A stretch of DNA of 64,000 bases from assembly GCA_004026145.2 (NCBI GenBank), contig CP034975.1, positions 9,891,418 to 9,955,417 of the forward strand. The letters are read 5' to 3'. A program made the position numbers and the translations under genes. Positions within the stretch are counted from its first letter, which is position 1, and the number at the start of each line of letters is the position of its first letter. The notes below the pieces were generated by a model. That model did no database searches. It worked only from the letters and a program-made list of their open reading frames with translations, and had not been told where the DNA came from. Source of the DNA: Takifugu bimaculatus (taxonomy: Eukaryota; Chordata; Actinopteri; Tetraodontiformes; Tetraodontidae). This document shows positions 11,101 to 22,151 of the stretch, one piece after another.

Positions 11101-13391
11101 CCTGAATGCAGCGCCTGTCTGACACTCTGGGACAGCAGGATCTCATGTCTCAGTCGCTGCTTGCCAAAGGCCACTGCTCCACTGGTGACAATCATCATTT
11201 CCCTGCCTTGGTTCTGCAACATGGCCACCTGGATACAAGGTAAATCTGGGCTTAAAAGACAAAAATCTCCTTTACTTTCTCAAATGTGTTGACTAATTAT
11301 CTTTGTCTGTGTAAATTCTCAGTCATCCAGGTCATTGTATCCAAGGTAGTTTTCTCTGTCAACTGGACTGGGTTTCTTCTCTTGAAGACGTTTCGCCTTC
11401 TATCAAGAAGGCTTCTTCAGTTCTGAAATCGCTGGGGAGAGAGCTTGAAAATATTTAGCCCCTGTGGACCATTTGCATGCTAATGATCCGGGTGGTCACC
11501 TGAGAGTCGTTAGCAGGGTCATTGGTCGGGTCGTTCACCTGGTTTCTGTTGAGGTGTCTCCCCTTTGTCTGCTGGGTCACATGGTGATGAGTCACTGGGT
11601 CTCCTGGAATGGTGTGAATGTTTGTTTTGCTGTTGGAAGGAGTGGAGGACTGCATTGTATGTGGGTGATAGGAAGTGCCTCAGGCCACCACCTCCAATTT
11701 AAATTGGAGAAACCATCCTTAAACAGAGGTGGTGGCCTGAGGCACTTCCTATCACCCACATACAATGCAGTCCTCCACTCCTTCCAATTTAAATTGGAGA
11801 AACCATCCTTAAACAGAGGTGGTGGCCTGAGGCACTTCCTATCACCCACATACAATGCAGTCCTCCACTCTTTCCAACAGCAAAACAAACATTCACACCA
11901 TTCCAGGAGACCCAGTGACTCATCACCATGTGACCCAGCAGACAAAGGGGAGACACCTCAACAGAAACTAGGTGAACGACCCGACCAACGACCCTGCTAA
12001 CGACTCTCAGGTGACCACCCGGATCATTAGCATGCAAATGGTCCACAGGGGCTATATATTTTCAAGCTCTCTCCCCAGCGATTTCAGAACTGAAGAAGCC
12101 TTCTGGATAGAAGGCGAAACGTCTTCAAGAGAAGAAACCCAGTCCAGTTGACAGATAAAACTACCTTGGACTAATTATCTTTGCTATATTTTGATGTCCG
12201 CGTTTAAGGATTGAGACTTCTGCTTTAACTGAAGTGATCATGCATATTTGCTCAAAATGGTCTTTTAATGATACAGGAGTTGAAGATTTCCAAATGCTCT
12301 CCCACCTGCTCCACAATTGAGGCCAGCCTCCCCAGAGCCAGGCCACATTCATCGCCTCGGGTGACCACAGCGCTTCCCAGTTTGACCACGATCCTTTTAG
12401 CATGACGGAGTTCGCTGCGGTACGCAAAGGAGCTTCCATTTGCTCTCCCTTGCAGAACTGTACAGGTGGATAATTCTGCTTAAATGTCACTCATCGAATG
12501 CAAATCAAAAGTTTCAATCGTGCAATTTCAGCAAAATCTTTTTTCAAAATGGGACTAGTTTGACACATGTTATGGCCAAATTTGAAACTCCTGAGCGGAT
12601 CGAACTATTGGCGATTGAGTTTGCGCACACAAACATTTACGCGTGGCAAAATTGTGCAAACATGCTTTTTTGTTTTATTGATTTCATGTGGGAGACCGAG
12701 GAGGGAAACCCCACCCCCGCGTCCATCTGTAACCCGAGAATCAACATAATCACACCCTTCAAACTGCCACATCAGCAGCACAAGTAGAAAAGTCTGTGCT
12801 GACTTTACACATCTCTCTGGAGCAATGAGGCGCACGAGGAATGTAGAGACAGAAAGACAAAGCATCAAAACCAGAATAGGACAGAAAATTGACTGCAGAA
12901 GAAAATCTTAGTCATATTTCCCCACACACACAATTAATCTGCTGTTCTTATGAAATAAAATGCAATTTAGAACAGATATTTAACTAACCTTTCAATGTGA
13001 CAATCCCTACTGAACAAACTCCTTATTGAGCTACTTTCTTTTAACGTTGACGAAAGTATTGCAATTGAATTGATAAATAAACCAATGTTTATTTCACCAT
13101 TTTCCACAGCCCATCTAAATATGCATTTAATAACAGGGGTATGCGCAATGAGTACTGTGCTTCAAATGTAAATGTAAGAAGTTCCTGTATATAATCTATG
13201 GAGGATTTCAAAATTCAAACTGGGAATGTTGCAGTGATTGAAATTGTATCTTTTTTTCCATATGCATTCTGGAGCTTAAACTGCTGACATGTGCGGCATC
13301 ACTCGCCTGCTGCCGGCGTTCTGATGAGCAACCTGCATACGTGTCTCTGGAGGTCCAGCGGGCTCCTTGTGCACAGTCTTTGAAGAAGCAT
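2179..13391 (-). CDS. aldh18a1: Delta-1-pyrroline-5-carboxylate synthase (P5CS), 17 coding exons
   Basis: P5CS is a bifunctional mitochondrial enzyme. Its glutamate kinase and gamma-glutamyl phosphate reductase domains make P5C from glutamate for proline, ornithine and arginine synthesis. Exons in transcript order: 13391-13307, 12457-12306, 11228-11079, 10985-10881, 10783-10625, 10109-10019, 7539-7415, 7171-7027, 6948-6875, 6775-6676, 6527-6307, 6212-6075, 5992-5797, 5723-5602, 5449-5263, 2593-2498, 2411-2179. They sum to 2379 nt (792 aa; human 795) and all phases agree. The kinase domain begins with IVVKLGSAVVTRG at about residue 51. The reductase has the catalytic Cys in GHSEGICHVY at about residue 564, and the HIHKYGS and RIHARGPVGLEGLL blocks follow. 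The first exon (MLLQRLCTRSP..., Arg-rich, mitochondrial-targeting-like) is inferred; its donor is GC rather than GT. The C-terminus runs about 17 residues past the human end. Introns carry Tc1, LINE and Penelope-like insertions. Confidence 0.95.
3556..5205 (-). mobile_element. Degenerate Tc1/mariner DNA transposon in an aldh18a1 intron
   Basis: The copy lies between TA dinucleotides at 3554-3555 and 5206-5207. Its ends are inverted and related: CACTCACCAGTCACTTTATT on the left, and AATAAAGTGCTGAGTG (reverse sense) on the right. A minus-strand open stretch at 4663-4926 reads like the Tc1 transposase segment with GKCLVDVGGQRR and RKATVTEITTQ. The rest carries stops and shifts, so it is not expected to be active. 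A LINE tail interrupts it near 3672-4268. Confidence 0.85.
3672..4268 (+). mobile_element. 3' end of an L2-like LINE nested in the Tc1 copy
   Basis: Bases 3682-3969 encode a C-terminal reverse-transcriptase ORF tail typical of fish non-LTR elements (NRMVLKLRTIMDNPSHPL, then NRLLQPRCSKERYRKSFLP, then stop). An AT-rich 3' UTR follows, ending in a tail of the form TGAATAAAGTACATCTTGAA with repeated ATCTTGA-like units. The element splits the Tc1 sequence near its left end, so it arrived later. It is 5'-truncated, as usual for LINEs. The exact family (L2, Maui or Rex1) is not certain. Confidence 0.8.
8110..9720 (+). mobile_element. Decayed LINE reverse-transcriptase fragment in an aldh18a1 intron
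   Basis: In broken plus-strand frames the intron between exons at 7539 and 10019 shows pieces of a non-LTR reverse transcriptase: KTFWKSAKG near 8330, a DLSKAF block near 8750, the VPQGSILGP block at 8911-8940, and the catalytic palm motif YTDDA near 9000. A C-terminal stretch ending in FPRIWKNLQQTLKLK and a stop lies at 9709-9711. Several frameshifts and a poly-A run near 9150 show it is dead. It lies antisense to aldh18a1. Confidence 0.8.
10619..10634 (-). promoter_or_regulatory. aldh18a1: Tandem alternative 5' splice donors of aldh18a1 (short/long P5CS)
   Basis: On the minus strand the exon coding DLQG can be cut at two donors six bases apart. One follows base 10631 (donor GTAAAT). The other follows base 10625 (donor GTGGGT) and adds codons GTA AAT (Val-Asn). 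The next exon starts in frame with VISIKDND, so the products are DLQG-VISI or DLQG-VN-VISI. In mammals the same two-residue insertion distinguishes ornithine-sensitive short P5CS from ornithine-insensitive long P5CS. Use of both donors in this fish is inferred from sequence only. Confidence 0.75.
11306..12168. mobile_element. Foldback (Penelope-like?) element with 15-bp target duplication
   Basis: Two arms of several hundred bases face each other as an inverted repeat; both carry the block that includes GAAGACGTTTCGCCTTCTAT or its reverse complement. The centre holds two direct 90-bp units starting with the palindrome CCAATTTAAATTGG at 11694 and 11784. Perfect 15-bp direct repeats GACTAATTATCTTTG flank the whole (11291-11305 and 12169-12183), so it inserted as one unit. 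The family name is inference: fish Penelope-like elements often end up in inverted arrangements. It sits in the aldh18a1 intron before the first kinase-domain exon. Confidence 0.75.
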
Positions 13392-14073
13392 GGTCTGTCT
13401 GATGAAGTTGCAAACACACAAAATCACTTACTTTCACTTACTGACTGTTGCGACGTAATGTTTCCGTGCACGTATTTATGGCGACACTCAAACTGAAAGA
13501 TTGTTTATGAAGCTTTTGTTCTTACTTGAGCGTCTGATGTTTCACGTTAGCTTCTCCTGTACGTGCCGACGTCTAGTCGCCTATTTTCTGCTTCTTTTAA
13601 TCACACAAAAAACTTCGTACAGGGGTCTTAATAAGGGTTGCTCCTCCTCCCACCGGGCGCTGCTGATGAAATTGTCACCGCCAATTCAGACCGGAAAAAA
13701 CTCGGACGCCTCATAAACATTCCCACCCTCATCTGCATCCGCTAACGCCGGCAGCATCTTTGTTACACGACAGGAAAAAGATGGTTTCGAACACAGCACA
13801 TTTCTTGTAAAGCGGAGCTAAAGTTGAATGGTCTGACGGAAATCTGCCGAACGTCGGTGTTAGAGAACCTTGCGTTTCAAAATAAAATGCATATGTCAAA
13901 AATGTTTGACGTGCAAAGTTTTTCAACGTTGACGCAACAAGTGGGTTCTATTTCATTCCTTCTCACCACCAGAGGCGGCGCTGTAAGCACCGGATGTTCC
14001 ATCTTTGACACACACACACCCCTTCCCCCAAAATACAGAAAACCCTACATCACTCGATTTATGAGACGATAAG
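13392..14073. other. aldh18a1: Upstream flank of aldh18a1
   Basis: This DNA lies 5' of the inferred aldh18a1 start on the minus strand and should contain its promoter and 5' UTR. No TATA box or clear transcription start could be assigned. No other coding exon was recognised. Confidence 0.4.
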
Positions 14074-14552
14074 ATACTGTGGGACCTCTACTTACGAAAT
14101 TAATTGGTTCCGGAAGTTGTTTCGCAACCTGAAAATTTCGTAAGTAGAGATGCGTTTTCCATGTAAATGCCCTAATCCGTTCCAAGCCCCCAAAAATTCG
14201 GACATATTTTTTTTAATAAATCATAGAAATCCATCAAAGCATGTAACAAATACATGTTAGAATTAGATTACCGCACAATAAATGTAGGAATTCAGTGCAA
14301 GGCTTCTCCAGGAACAAAATGAACTTTATTACAGGCTAATCTTACATTAGCCGTCATTACTAGCAACGAACGTTAACACTTGTGGTAGCACCGCCATGTA
14401 ATGGACAAACATTCGAACACCCTCAATAAATAAAAGTTAAACAAAGACGACGCTGGGATACACACATACCTGTACATATTGACGTCCCTCCTGGCCAATG
14501 GGATGACAGGAAGATGCTGCGCGATAGCCAATGGGATGACAGGAAGATCTTT

Positions 14553-15835
14553 AATCTCAATCTTTATTTATTTATATAGCATCTTATACAATCAAAATTG
14601 TTTCAAGGCGCTTTCCAGAAACCCAGGGCCTGACCCCAGACAAACAACAGTGGCAAGGAAAAACTCCCCTTTAACAGGAAGAAGCCTTGAGCAGGACCAG
14701 GCTCATGTAGGGGGACCCTCCTGCTGATGGCCGGCTGGGTAAAGAGAGAGGAGAGGAGAGGAGAGGAGAGGAGAGGAGAGGAGAGGAGAGGAGAGGAGAG
14801 GAGAGGAGAGGACGAGGAGAGGAGAGGAGAGGAGAGGAGAGGAGAGGAGAGGAGAGAGGAGGGGAAGAGGAGAGGAGAGGAGAGGAGAGGAGAGGGAGAG
14901 GAGAGGAGAGGGAGAGGAGAGGAGAGGAGAGGAGAGGAGAGGAGAGGAGAGGAGGGGGAAGAGGAGAGGAGAGGAGAGGAGAGGAGAGGAGAGGAGAGGG
15001 AGAGGAGAGGAGAGGAGAGGAGAGGAGAGGGAGGGAGGGAGGGAGAGAGAGAGGAGAGGAGAGGAGAGGAGAGGAGAGGAGAGGAGAGGAGAGGAGAGGA
15101 GAGGAGAGGAGAGGAGAGGAGAGGAGAGGAGAGGAGAGGCACAGAGCACAGAAAGACACACAAAAATACACTATACAATGGGTCAGCGGGGCCGGAGGTC
15201 ATCATGCAGCTCCGAAGGCAGCGATACCTGTAAATAAATAGAGAGGGGAAGGGGGGGGGGGGGAGCACAAAAACTACACAGGAATCATCATAACTAGTCT
15301 GCTTGATGAGGAGGAGGAAAGGAGAGGAAACCATGACCCAGTGGGGTGACAGAGGCCTGTCAGGTGATCATGTTTCTGGATCCCGGCAGCCTTGGCCTAT
15401 AGCAGCATAACTAAGATGTGACCTAATGATTAGACGACCCCCTAAGTATGATCATTTGTCTATCTATGATAGTAACTGGAACTACAGAATTAGTAACAAT
15501 AAGCTTTTTCAAAGAGGTAGGTTTTAAGTTTGATCTTAAAAGTAGCGATGGAGTCAGCCTACCGTACCTGGACAGGGAGCTGGTTCCATAGCAGGGGGGC
15601 CTGCTAGCTAAATGCTTGGCCCCCCATTCTACTCCTAGAGTAGAGACTCTGGGAACCACACGTAGACCAGCATTCTGAGAGCAGAGCGGTCTATTGGGCT
15701 GATATGGTATCACTAGCTCCTCCAGGTAGGATGGAGCTAGGCCTCTGAGGACCTTGTAGGTCAAAAGAAGGGTTTTAAAAGTTATTCTAAAAAAGGGCAG
15801 CCAATGAAGCAACGCCATTACAGGAGTTATGTGAT
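14553..15835 (-). mobile_element. LINE C-terminus and 3' UTR nested in the hAT-like element
   Basis: The minus-strand frame at 15423-15818 matches the conserved tail of fish L2/Rex-type reverse-transcriptase proteins (LHWLPFFRITFK, then LAPSYLEELVIPYQP, RPLCSQNAGLRVVPR). Its 3' region continues through a (GGAGA)n tract and the widely dispersed block at 14640-14730 to the end near 14553. The frame is open but the N-terminal parts are absent. AAGAT flanks both ends and may be a short target duplication. Confidence 0.7.
14744..15139. repeat. (GGAGA)n pentanucleotide microsatellite, about 400 bp
   Basis: About 80 near-identical GGAGA units with occasional single-base variants. Several long open frames on both strands here are artefacts of the repeat. 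A poly-G run at 15251-15263 follows within the same LINE 3' region. Confidence 0.95.
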
Positions 15836-16034
15836 CTCTTTTGTCAATAAGATGCTAGGGGATAGCCAATGGCAGAGGGGCTACAAGCCTGTTTACGTTT
15901 CACTAAACTCCGCTAGCTGCGAGTAGCAGCTGTAGTGTATTTTTGCCTTTAGTATCCTGAAATTTCTTTCGTAACAAGAGGAAATATTTTCCCATTGAGA
16001 CGTTTCGTAACCTGAAAATTCGTAAGTCCCACTG

Positions 16035-17282
16035 TATTTTATTATATTTTTCAGAAGAAAAAACAACAAATGTATCTGTATGCATAATTACTTGCCTGTA
16101 TGACAAGAAAAAATGTTCCATTATATAAGTTATATAAGCTCAGTCTGTTGGGAACTGGGTTGAGAAGCAGAGGGCTCTTTTTTCAAGCCACAGTGCAGAC
16201 AAAACATGGGAGGTGTTCTGATATTAGCAGAAGTTGGAAGAAGCACTGCCGAGGTTCCCTTGAGCAAGGTACAAGACAACGGTAGGGTTGTCCCACCCAA
16301 AGCACTGTTAAAAATCACATAAACACATGTAACTGTTTCATTACATGTCCTGTGGACATAAACAGTGCATGTGTGAACATAATTTTGGCACCATATGGAA
16401 CTCCATATTTCTGTGCTCTTGGATCAGTGATGGATTACAGATTTTCTTGCTGCACTTAACCTGAAACTGACATTAAGGTGTAGCTGTGAAGGCCGCAAGT
16501 GTCCAAAAGGTTTCGTTTATTTTCCTTTAATGTGTTCTGTATGGGGGAATAATCACAGGGGTAAAGTTCTGATGAAACTTTTACAGCGCCTGCGCCAGTC
16601 CTGCTGTGACAAAATTAAAAGTAATCTAACCTGTTGGACTCGACCGTTAGGCTCCCACTGCCTGTAGGACAAAAGATAACTAAATATTGGCTCCTGTTGC
16701 TCTGGCTAAAAGTATATTATTCTATTACAGCCATCCTGTTCTTCCCTTGTTTTCTGTGTTTGCTCTTTATCTGTTCTTTTGTGACCCACCTCCTCTTTGC
16801 TCCAGTTATCTGCCAATCTGACTTAAGGGAAGCAAGAAACTGACTCTTATGTTAATTCTGTGTGTGTGTGGGTACTTGTTGAGGGTTAAGAGACCTACTG
16901 TATAATATTAAACATTAATAATACACATGAGTTTCAGCCCAGTGCTTACTAAGTAAAATGGCAAAAGGCAGATAAACTACCTCCCAGACCAACTTGGTCT
17001 GTTTTTCTGCATTTGATAGGCCATGTAGTGTGATTGTTGAGATATGAATGGCCTGTGAGAGGTGGGTGGGACCTGAAAGCCATGTGAGTAATTAATTAGT
17101 GAGTCTAGTAGTCGAAAAAGACCCCATGACCTGATGGTATCAGTGCCTCGAGGCAGGAAGCATGAAAGAAAACAAATGCTATCAGGTAGAAACACGCCAC
17201 CCCCAAATAATCAGAATTTCTATCTGCTTTTAAAACTCAAAGCCCCCCGAGCGTCACACAACGCACGTACGTTCTCAGCAGG
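16035..17282. other. Intergenic DNA upstream of pnmt
   Basis: No exon or repeat family was recognised. The last few hundred bases are the likely pnmt promoter region. No perfect Egr-1 or glucocorticoid-response palindrome was found by eye, although both regulate mammalian Pnmt. Confidence 0.4.
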
Positions 17283-17290
17283 TATATATA
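17283..17290 (+). promoter_or_regulatory. pnmt: TATA box of pnmt
   Basis: TATATATA lies about 60 bases 5' of the start codon. Transcription would begin near 17315 and leave a 5' UTR of about 35 bases. Spacing and gene position support it; there is no expression evidence. Confidence 0.6.
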
Positions 17291-17349
17291 CAGTTTGACA
17301 GGTACACCTGAAGCCTTACCACTACAGCGGCACAAGGAAAAGCAACAGG

Positions 17350-18443
17350 ATGGAAAGAAAGGGAACAGAAACTGGACTGGCAGCCATGGCAGCCAGCTAC
17401 GAGAAGTTTGACCCAGCAGCGTATCTGCAGTATAACTACACTCCACCACGGGCTGATTTTGAGAGAAAGGACAGCGTCGTGCCCTGGAAACTGGCATGTC
17501 TGCACCGAGCTTTCAATGAAGGTGAGAGAATGGGGGGCATTGCAAGCCAGTGCACCTGTACTAAATCAAAAGAAATTTCAATTTCATTACTGCAAAGTCA
17601 ATTTCAGCCATTTTGTGACACCAAAAGGAGTTTCTGAACTGATTTTCTGTCTGACTTCAGCTGATGTTAGTGGCGAGCTGCTGGTGGACATAGGTTCAGG
17701 TCCTACCATTTACCAGGTGCTGAGTGGCTGTGAGGTTTTCAGCAAGGTGCTCCTCACCGATTTCCTGGAGGTCAACAGGCAGGAGTTGAGACACTGGCTT
17801 CAGGATGATGGAGGATGTAACCTGGACTGGACACCCTACCTGCAGCATGTCTGCAAACTGGAAGGGCGACGGTAGGGCCAAGTCCTGTTAAAGAGTGTGT
17901 GTGGATGTGCCCAACTGATGAACAGTAATGAATCATTCAGTTCATTTTGAATTGACAGCAAATAATCAAAGGAATGTATTTCCCTTTATTTTCTTTCTTG
18001 AAAGGCCCTCAGAGTGTGCACTAAAAGCTGCCAAACTACGTCAGGTCATCACTGACATTCTCCCTATCGACGTGCATCAGTCTCAGCCTCTGGCCAAGGA
18101 TGCCCTTCCTTCTGGAGGGGCAGACTGCCTTGTGTCTTGCTTCTGCTTGGAGAGTGTCAGCCCTGATTTGTCTGCCTTCACCAGAGCTCTGGGCAACATC
18201 GGGGGGCTTCTGCGGCCCGGTGGCCACCTTCTACTTATTGGAGCCCTGGGAGAAAGTTACTATTTTGGTGGACCTGACGTGAGGATCCCGGTGGTCCCAC
18301 TGACTGAGGCCCAGGTCTGTGAAAGTTTGAAGGAGAAAGGATACACCCTGATCAGATTAGAAGTTTACACACTGCCTGAGGACATGAAGGTGGGGGTGGA
18401 TGATGTTACTGGGGTGTTTTTTGCAAAGGCAAGAAAGAACTGA
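17350..18443 (+). CDS. pnmt: Phenylethanolamine N-methyltransferase, 3 exons
   Basis: This cytosolic enzyme of adrenaline-making cells methylates noradrenaline to adrenaline using S-adenosylmethionine. Exons 17350-17521, 17661-17871 and 18005-18443 have clean GT-AG borders and give 273 residues (human 282). Visible features: SYEKFDPAAYLQYNYTPP cofactor lid, PWKLACL with the Lys equivalent to human Lys57, the VDIGSGPT SAM loop at about residues 66-73, TDFLEVNRQEL (acidic ribose loop), FCLESVSPD (human Glu185), RPGGHLLLIGALGES (human Glu219 kept, its preceding Glu now Gly) and VGVDDVTGVFF (human Asp267). These residues separate it from NNMT and INMT relatives. The ATG at 17350 was chosen because it is the first after the TATA box; a second ATG at 17386 would remove 12 residues. 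It is transcribed divergently from aldh18a1. Confidence 0.95.
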
Positions 18444-18787
18444 ATGAGGGTAAAAAGATAAAGATGCATAAAAGTAAGGGATAAAACTGCTGGTTATATG
18501 AAGGTAAAGGGATGGCTTTAGATTACGTATACTGATTATTGCTTCTACTTATCCTATCTAATGCTAATAATTACCGATGGGACGTGTTTATGTTTTGAGT
18601 TATAGATGATATTTTATCTCAACCATTAAAAAAAATACTGAAAAAAAAATTTCATTAATGCCAAGCAGTGTTAAAGTAATGACACACTGCCTCCTGTAGG
18701 GAAAATCTATCAATTACACTCACGACAACACCAGGCTGTAATTTGTTTTCATATTATAAGCAGCAAATAGTAATTTATGATGATGTG

Positions 18788-18870
18788 AATAAACCACTAG
18801 GATTTAAATAATAATCCTTTGTGATGTTTTCTCATGTCTGGTTTTTGGCACAGCATTTGTTGCTAATAAA
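18788..18870 (+). terminator. pnmt: Candidate poly(A) signals of pnmt
   Basis: Two AATAAA hexamers, at 18788-18793 and 18865-18870, lie 345-420 bases past the stop codon. They are the first canonical signals downstream. Confidence 0.5.
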
Positions 18871-20259
18871 AAATTCTCAGTAGAACTTTTACTTTTTTTA
18901 CTGTAATGTTTCACCTCTGGTGTCCATTTGTGGGCCAAAACACCCACGGGTTCCGGTTTGTCTACTTCTGGAAATGTAAATCAGAGCTACTCAATAAAAA
19001 TCATGAAAATGCCAAATAACTATAGACTAAAACAAAATTGATTAATAACTTTGGGAGTATTACTACAAAATACAGTTTGTCTTATCTGACACTTCTTTTG
19101 ACATTATTTGTTCATAATTTTTCAGCCTGGTGGAAAGTCTACAGTTCTTCTTTGTTACATGTTCAGTTTGCAAAGAGCTTGTTGAATTGGGTTGAGGATT
19201 TCTGGGATTTTTTCCCTTTGTTTATCAAGGCTGTCATGGGATTATATTTGCAAATTATGATCTGGAAATTACTGAGAGCTCCAGGAATTCATTCCAGGAA
19301 TTAGAATCTTGAGGCCCTGGTGTGCTCAAAATGATCAAGCACTGTTTAAAGTTTATGTAGTTGACTTAAATGATATATTTAGCTGTGATATCCATTGTTT
19401 CAAGCTGAAAGCAAACAAATTAACTGATTTTCCCTATTTTTACATTATGTGCGACATCAAAATTTCAAATATTTACTGTATAAAACTGCTGCAGTCCTTA
19501 ATTTCAAAAACCTTTTGGACGCATACATTTTTTCCATTACATACCAGATATTATGTAAGAATTACATCAAATAATAATAATATTAACCACATTTAATAAA
19601 TGGAACAGTGATTAGTTGATAATGACTTTATTATGGAGATATTTGGAACAGGATAATATTGTGCATGGGCAAGAAAACAGACAAGACATGGTATCGATTT
19701 ATTTTTATTTTTATTTTATTTATTTGCTAAATACCTTGTTACAAAAGAAATTAGAAATAAAACTACCAGGACAAAAAAATGGTGAACATGATTAGTTGGA
19801 TTGAACAGATTTGGTGTGATTGTCCTAGAATCTGTAATCCAGTCTCCTCCAAGTGATGGAGGGTCAAGGTTGAAAAATAAAACGGGACGTTTTGCTAGAG
19901 TGGAGAATATTTTGCACCGTGTAGGTCATACCGTTGGATCATGCAACACATGACAGACTATCACCCCACTGAATCTCTGGATCATGTACAAATCTTAGCT
20001 TCAGTTCTGCTTTTTGTAAGTATTCTTGAGGGGTGTGTTTGAGCACCAGTATCACGACATAGCATGCAAGATATTCTAAAAAATAATTGAAAAAAATCAC
20101 GCAGCGTGAAGCATAGTTATCTTTTTTCTATTGCAGTGTCCTTGGCTGGGTTGAATTTCTTCCCGCTTCCTCGCACGGTGAGATGCAGGCTTTTTTTGTC
20201 TCCCCAGAGCTGCATATTATTATTATTACTTTCTCCGTTCTCCGTCTTCGCTGGTTTTG
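18871..20259. other. Gap between the convergent 3' ends of pnmt and ppp1r1b
   Basis: AT-rich DNA with no recognised exon. In human, TCAP and STARD3 lie between PNMT and PPP1R1B; neither was found here. Confidence 0.5.
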
Positions 20260-20265
20260 TTTATT
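20260..20265 (-). terminator. ppp1r1b: Candidate poly(A) signal of ppp1r1b
   Basis: The minus strand reads AATAAA about 125 bases after the inferred stop codon. It is the first such hexamer downstream of ppp1r1b. Confidence 0.4.
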
Positions 20266-20389
20266 CTGCTCCTCCGCCACAAGCATGCACACATTACACG
20301 CGCTCGTACATGCACCCAAGCAAGCCTGGTCCACATGTATGTGTCCAGCACACATCTTCTGAACCACCACTCTGAGTCTTCCCTGGCTG

Positions 20390-21164
20390 TCATTCCCCTG
20401 TTTCTTCTTCTTCTCTTCCCTTGGCATCTTTTCCATCCAGTTGGTGGCAGCTGAGATCTGCTTTTTCAGTCAAATTGTCCACTGGTGCATGCTGATTCCC
20501 GAGCAACTTTCTGTCTTTGCTTGAATCTGATCCCAAAAAAGAGATTTCTGTGAGACGTGAGCACAAATGTCCCAATATGGAATATCTGCTACTTACCTAT
20601 ATCAGATGCTCTTTTCTGGCTCATCTCCTCTTCTTCCCCTCCGGAGGAGAGATCCTCTTTGTCCACAGAAGGCATGTCGAGGGAGGAGAGATGGGCCTGG
20701 GCCATCCTCTGGACATCTGAAGGGACATATTTATCTTTTCAGTGGGCACATAATGAATGGAGGAATAGTTATTCCCAGTCTACACCATCTCCTCTCTATT
20801 TTAGCTGCGAAACGCTTCATTTTTCTGTGTGATGGGATGAAGAGGTGTGAGTAGGAGGGTTGTGTGTTTAGAAATAATTCCCAAGTGAAAATAAACATGG
20901 TTTGGAACATTTTAGCATTTAAATGCATTGTGGGGGGAAAGAAGCAAAAAGAAAAAGAAAAGAGGAGTCACCACACAGATGAAATTCTGAGAGAACCAAT
21001 GATGACTAATAAGATAAACACAGTAATTTCATTTCTGATTATTGGTTTTCTTGTGTACTTTGTTGTATGTGAGTCTGTGCACAGCCAAGACTGTGTTGCA
21101 TCTGTTTGGCCATCCTATAATCCAGGATGATCCAGAGCAAAATCACAGCTGTCTCTGCTCCTAA

Positions 21165-21256
<92 letters not shown>

Positions 21257-22101
21257 GCACACACACACACTCACTGCGTCATTTTTTGGGCTAAACACAT
21301 CCCACATGTAGATCCACAGAATTATGAGAGTTATGTTTCCCAGGTTTTTATTTATTTATTTTTTGTCACTTGTTATGGAAATGCCAGTTCAAAAACACGC
21401 TAATGATACGTTTTTACCTTTAAGTGAGGGTGGTTCATAGGTTGACGTGGAAAGTTTGGTTTTCAAGACTCCATTTTCTCCAAAAACCCACTGTTGACAA
21501 GAAAGAATTCAGGTCACGACTTACAGTAGATTTGTTTTCTACACCATCGGTGTTTTCGTTGTATCGGAGGAGTTTTGCAGGAATGATATCACAATGCTGG
21601 TGTAACCCTCACACTCACAATAGCTCACTGACAACAATGTATAGACAACACAATATCATGGGATAATAATACCACTTCTTCCTATAATCATTTATAGTAT
21701 ACATCATTTATCAATTATCTTGTCTTATAATCTCTTCTATATTTATCTCTTGTCCTATTATCTCTTATATTATTTATATTTAAAACTAGGTAAATGGCCC
21801 TTTTGCTATGTTTTTATTATTTTTTCAAATTATCACTGGATCTACATTTGCAGCTTTCAAAATATTTTGTCCAAACTGTCTATTGCGTTTAACTGGCAGT
21901 CATGTCACAATCTTGTCTGTACTAGTGGTGGAAATCGTGCATTGTTGACGTGTTTGAATGGCCTTCTTCGGTGGTCTTTTTAAAGGTCGTAAAAGAGGTA
22001 CTAAAATCAGCGCCATCTGCTGGACTAAACTTGTCAGTATTCAGATCAGCTCTCTGCCCCTCTGCTATCACCCCCCCACCCCACCCCACACACATACACG
22101 T

Positions 22102-22151
<50 letters not shown>

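Larger units (their letters stand above)
14074..16034. mobile_element. hAT-like non-autonomous element split by a LINE fragment
   Basis: The left end (CTGTGGGACCTCTACTTACG, then TTAATTGGTTCCGGAAG) and the right end (GTTTCGTAACCTGAAAATTC, then GTAAGTCCCACTG) are related inverted termini of a fish dispersed DNA element. The region near the left end is itself partly palindromic (CTCTACTTACGAAAT with ATTTCGTAAGTAGAG). No transposase was seen. A minus-strand LINE remnant and a long pentanucleotide repeat fill the middle. The hAT label rests on the form of the termini only; exact end bases are uncertain by a few positions. Confidence 0.6.

Noticed and set aside
11464..12000. 178-residue open frame with internal duplication
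   Set aside because: It spans the palindromic centre of the foldback element; the same peptide appears on both strands because of the inverted repeat.
14603..15334. Open frames up to 243 residues on both strands
   Set aside because: They are translations of the (GGAGA)n array (Leu-Ser-Ser-Pro or Arg-Gly-Glu repeats) plus LINE 3' sequence, with no start context or splice sites.
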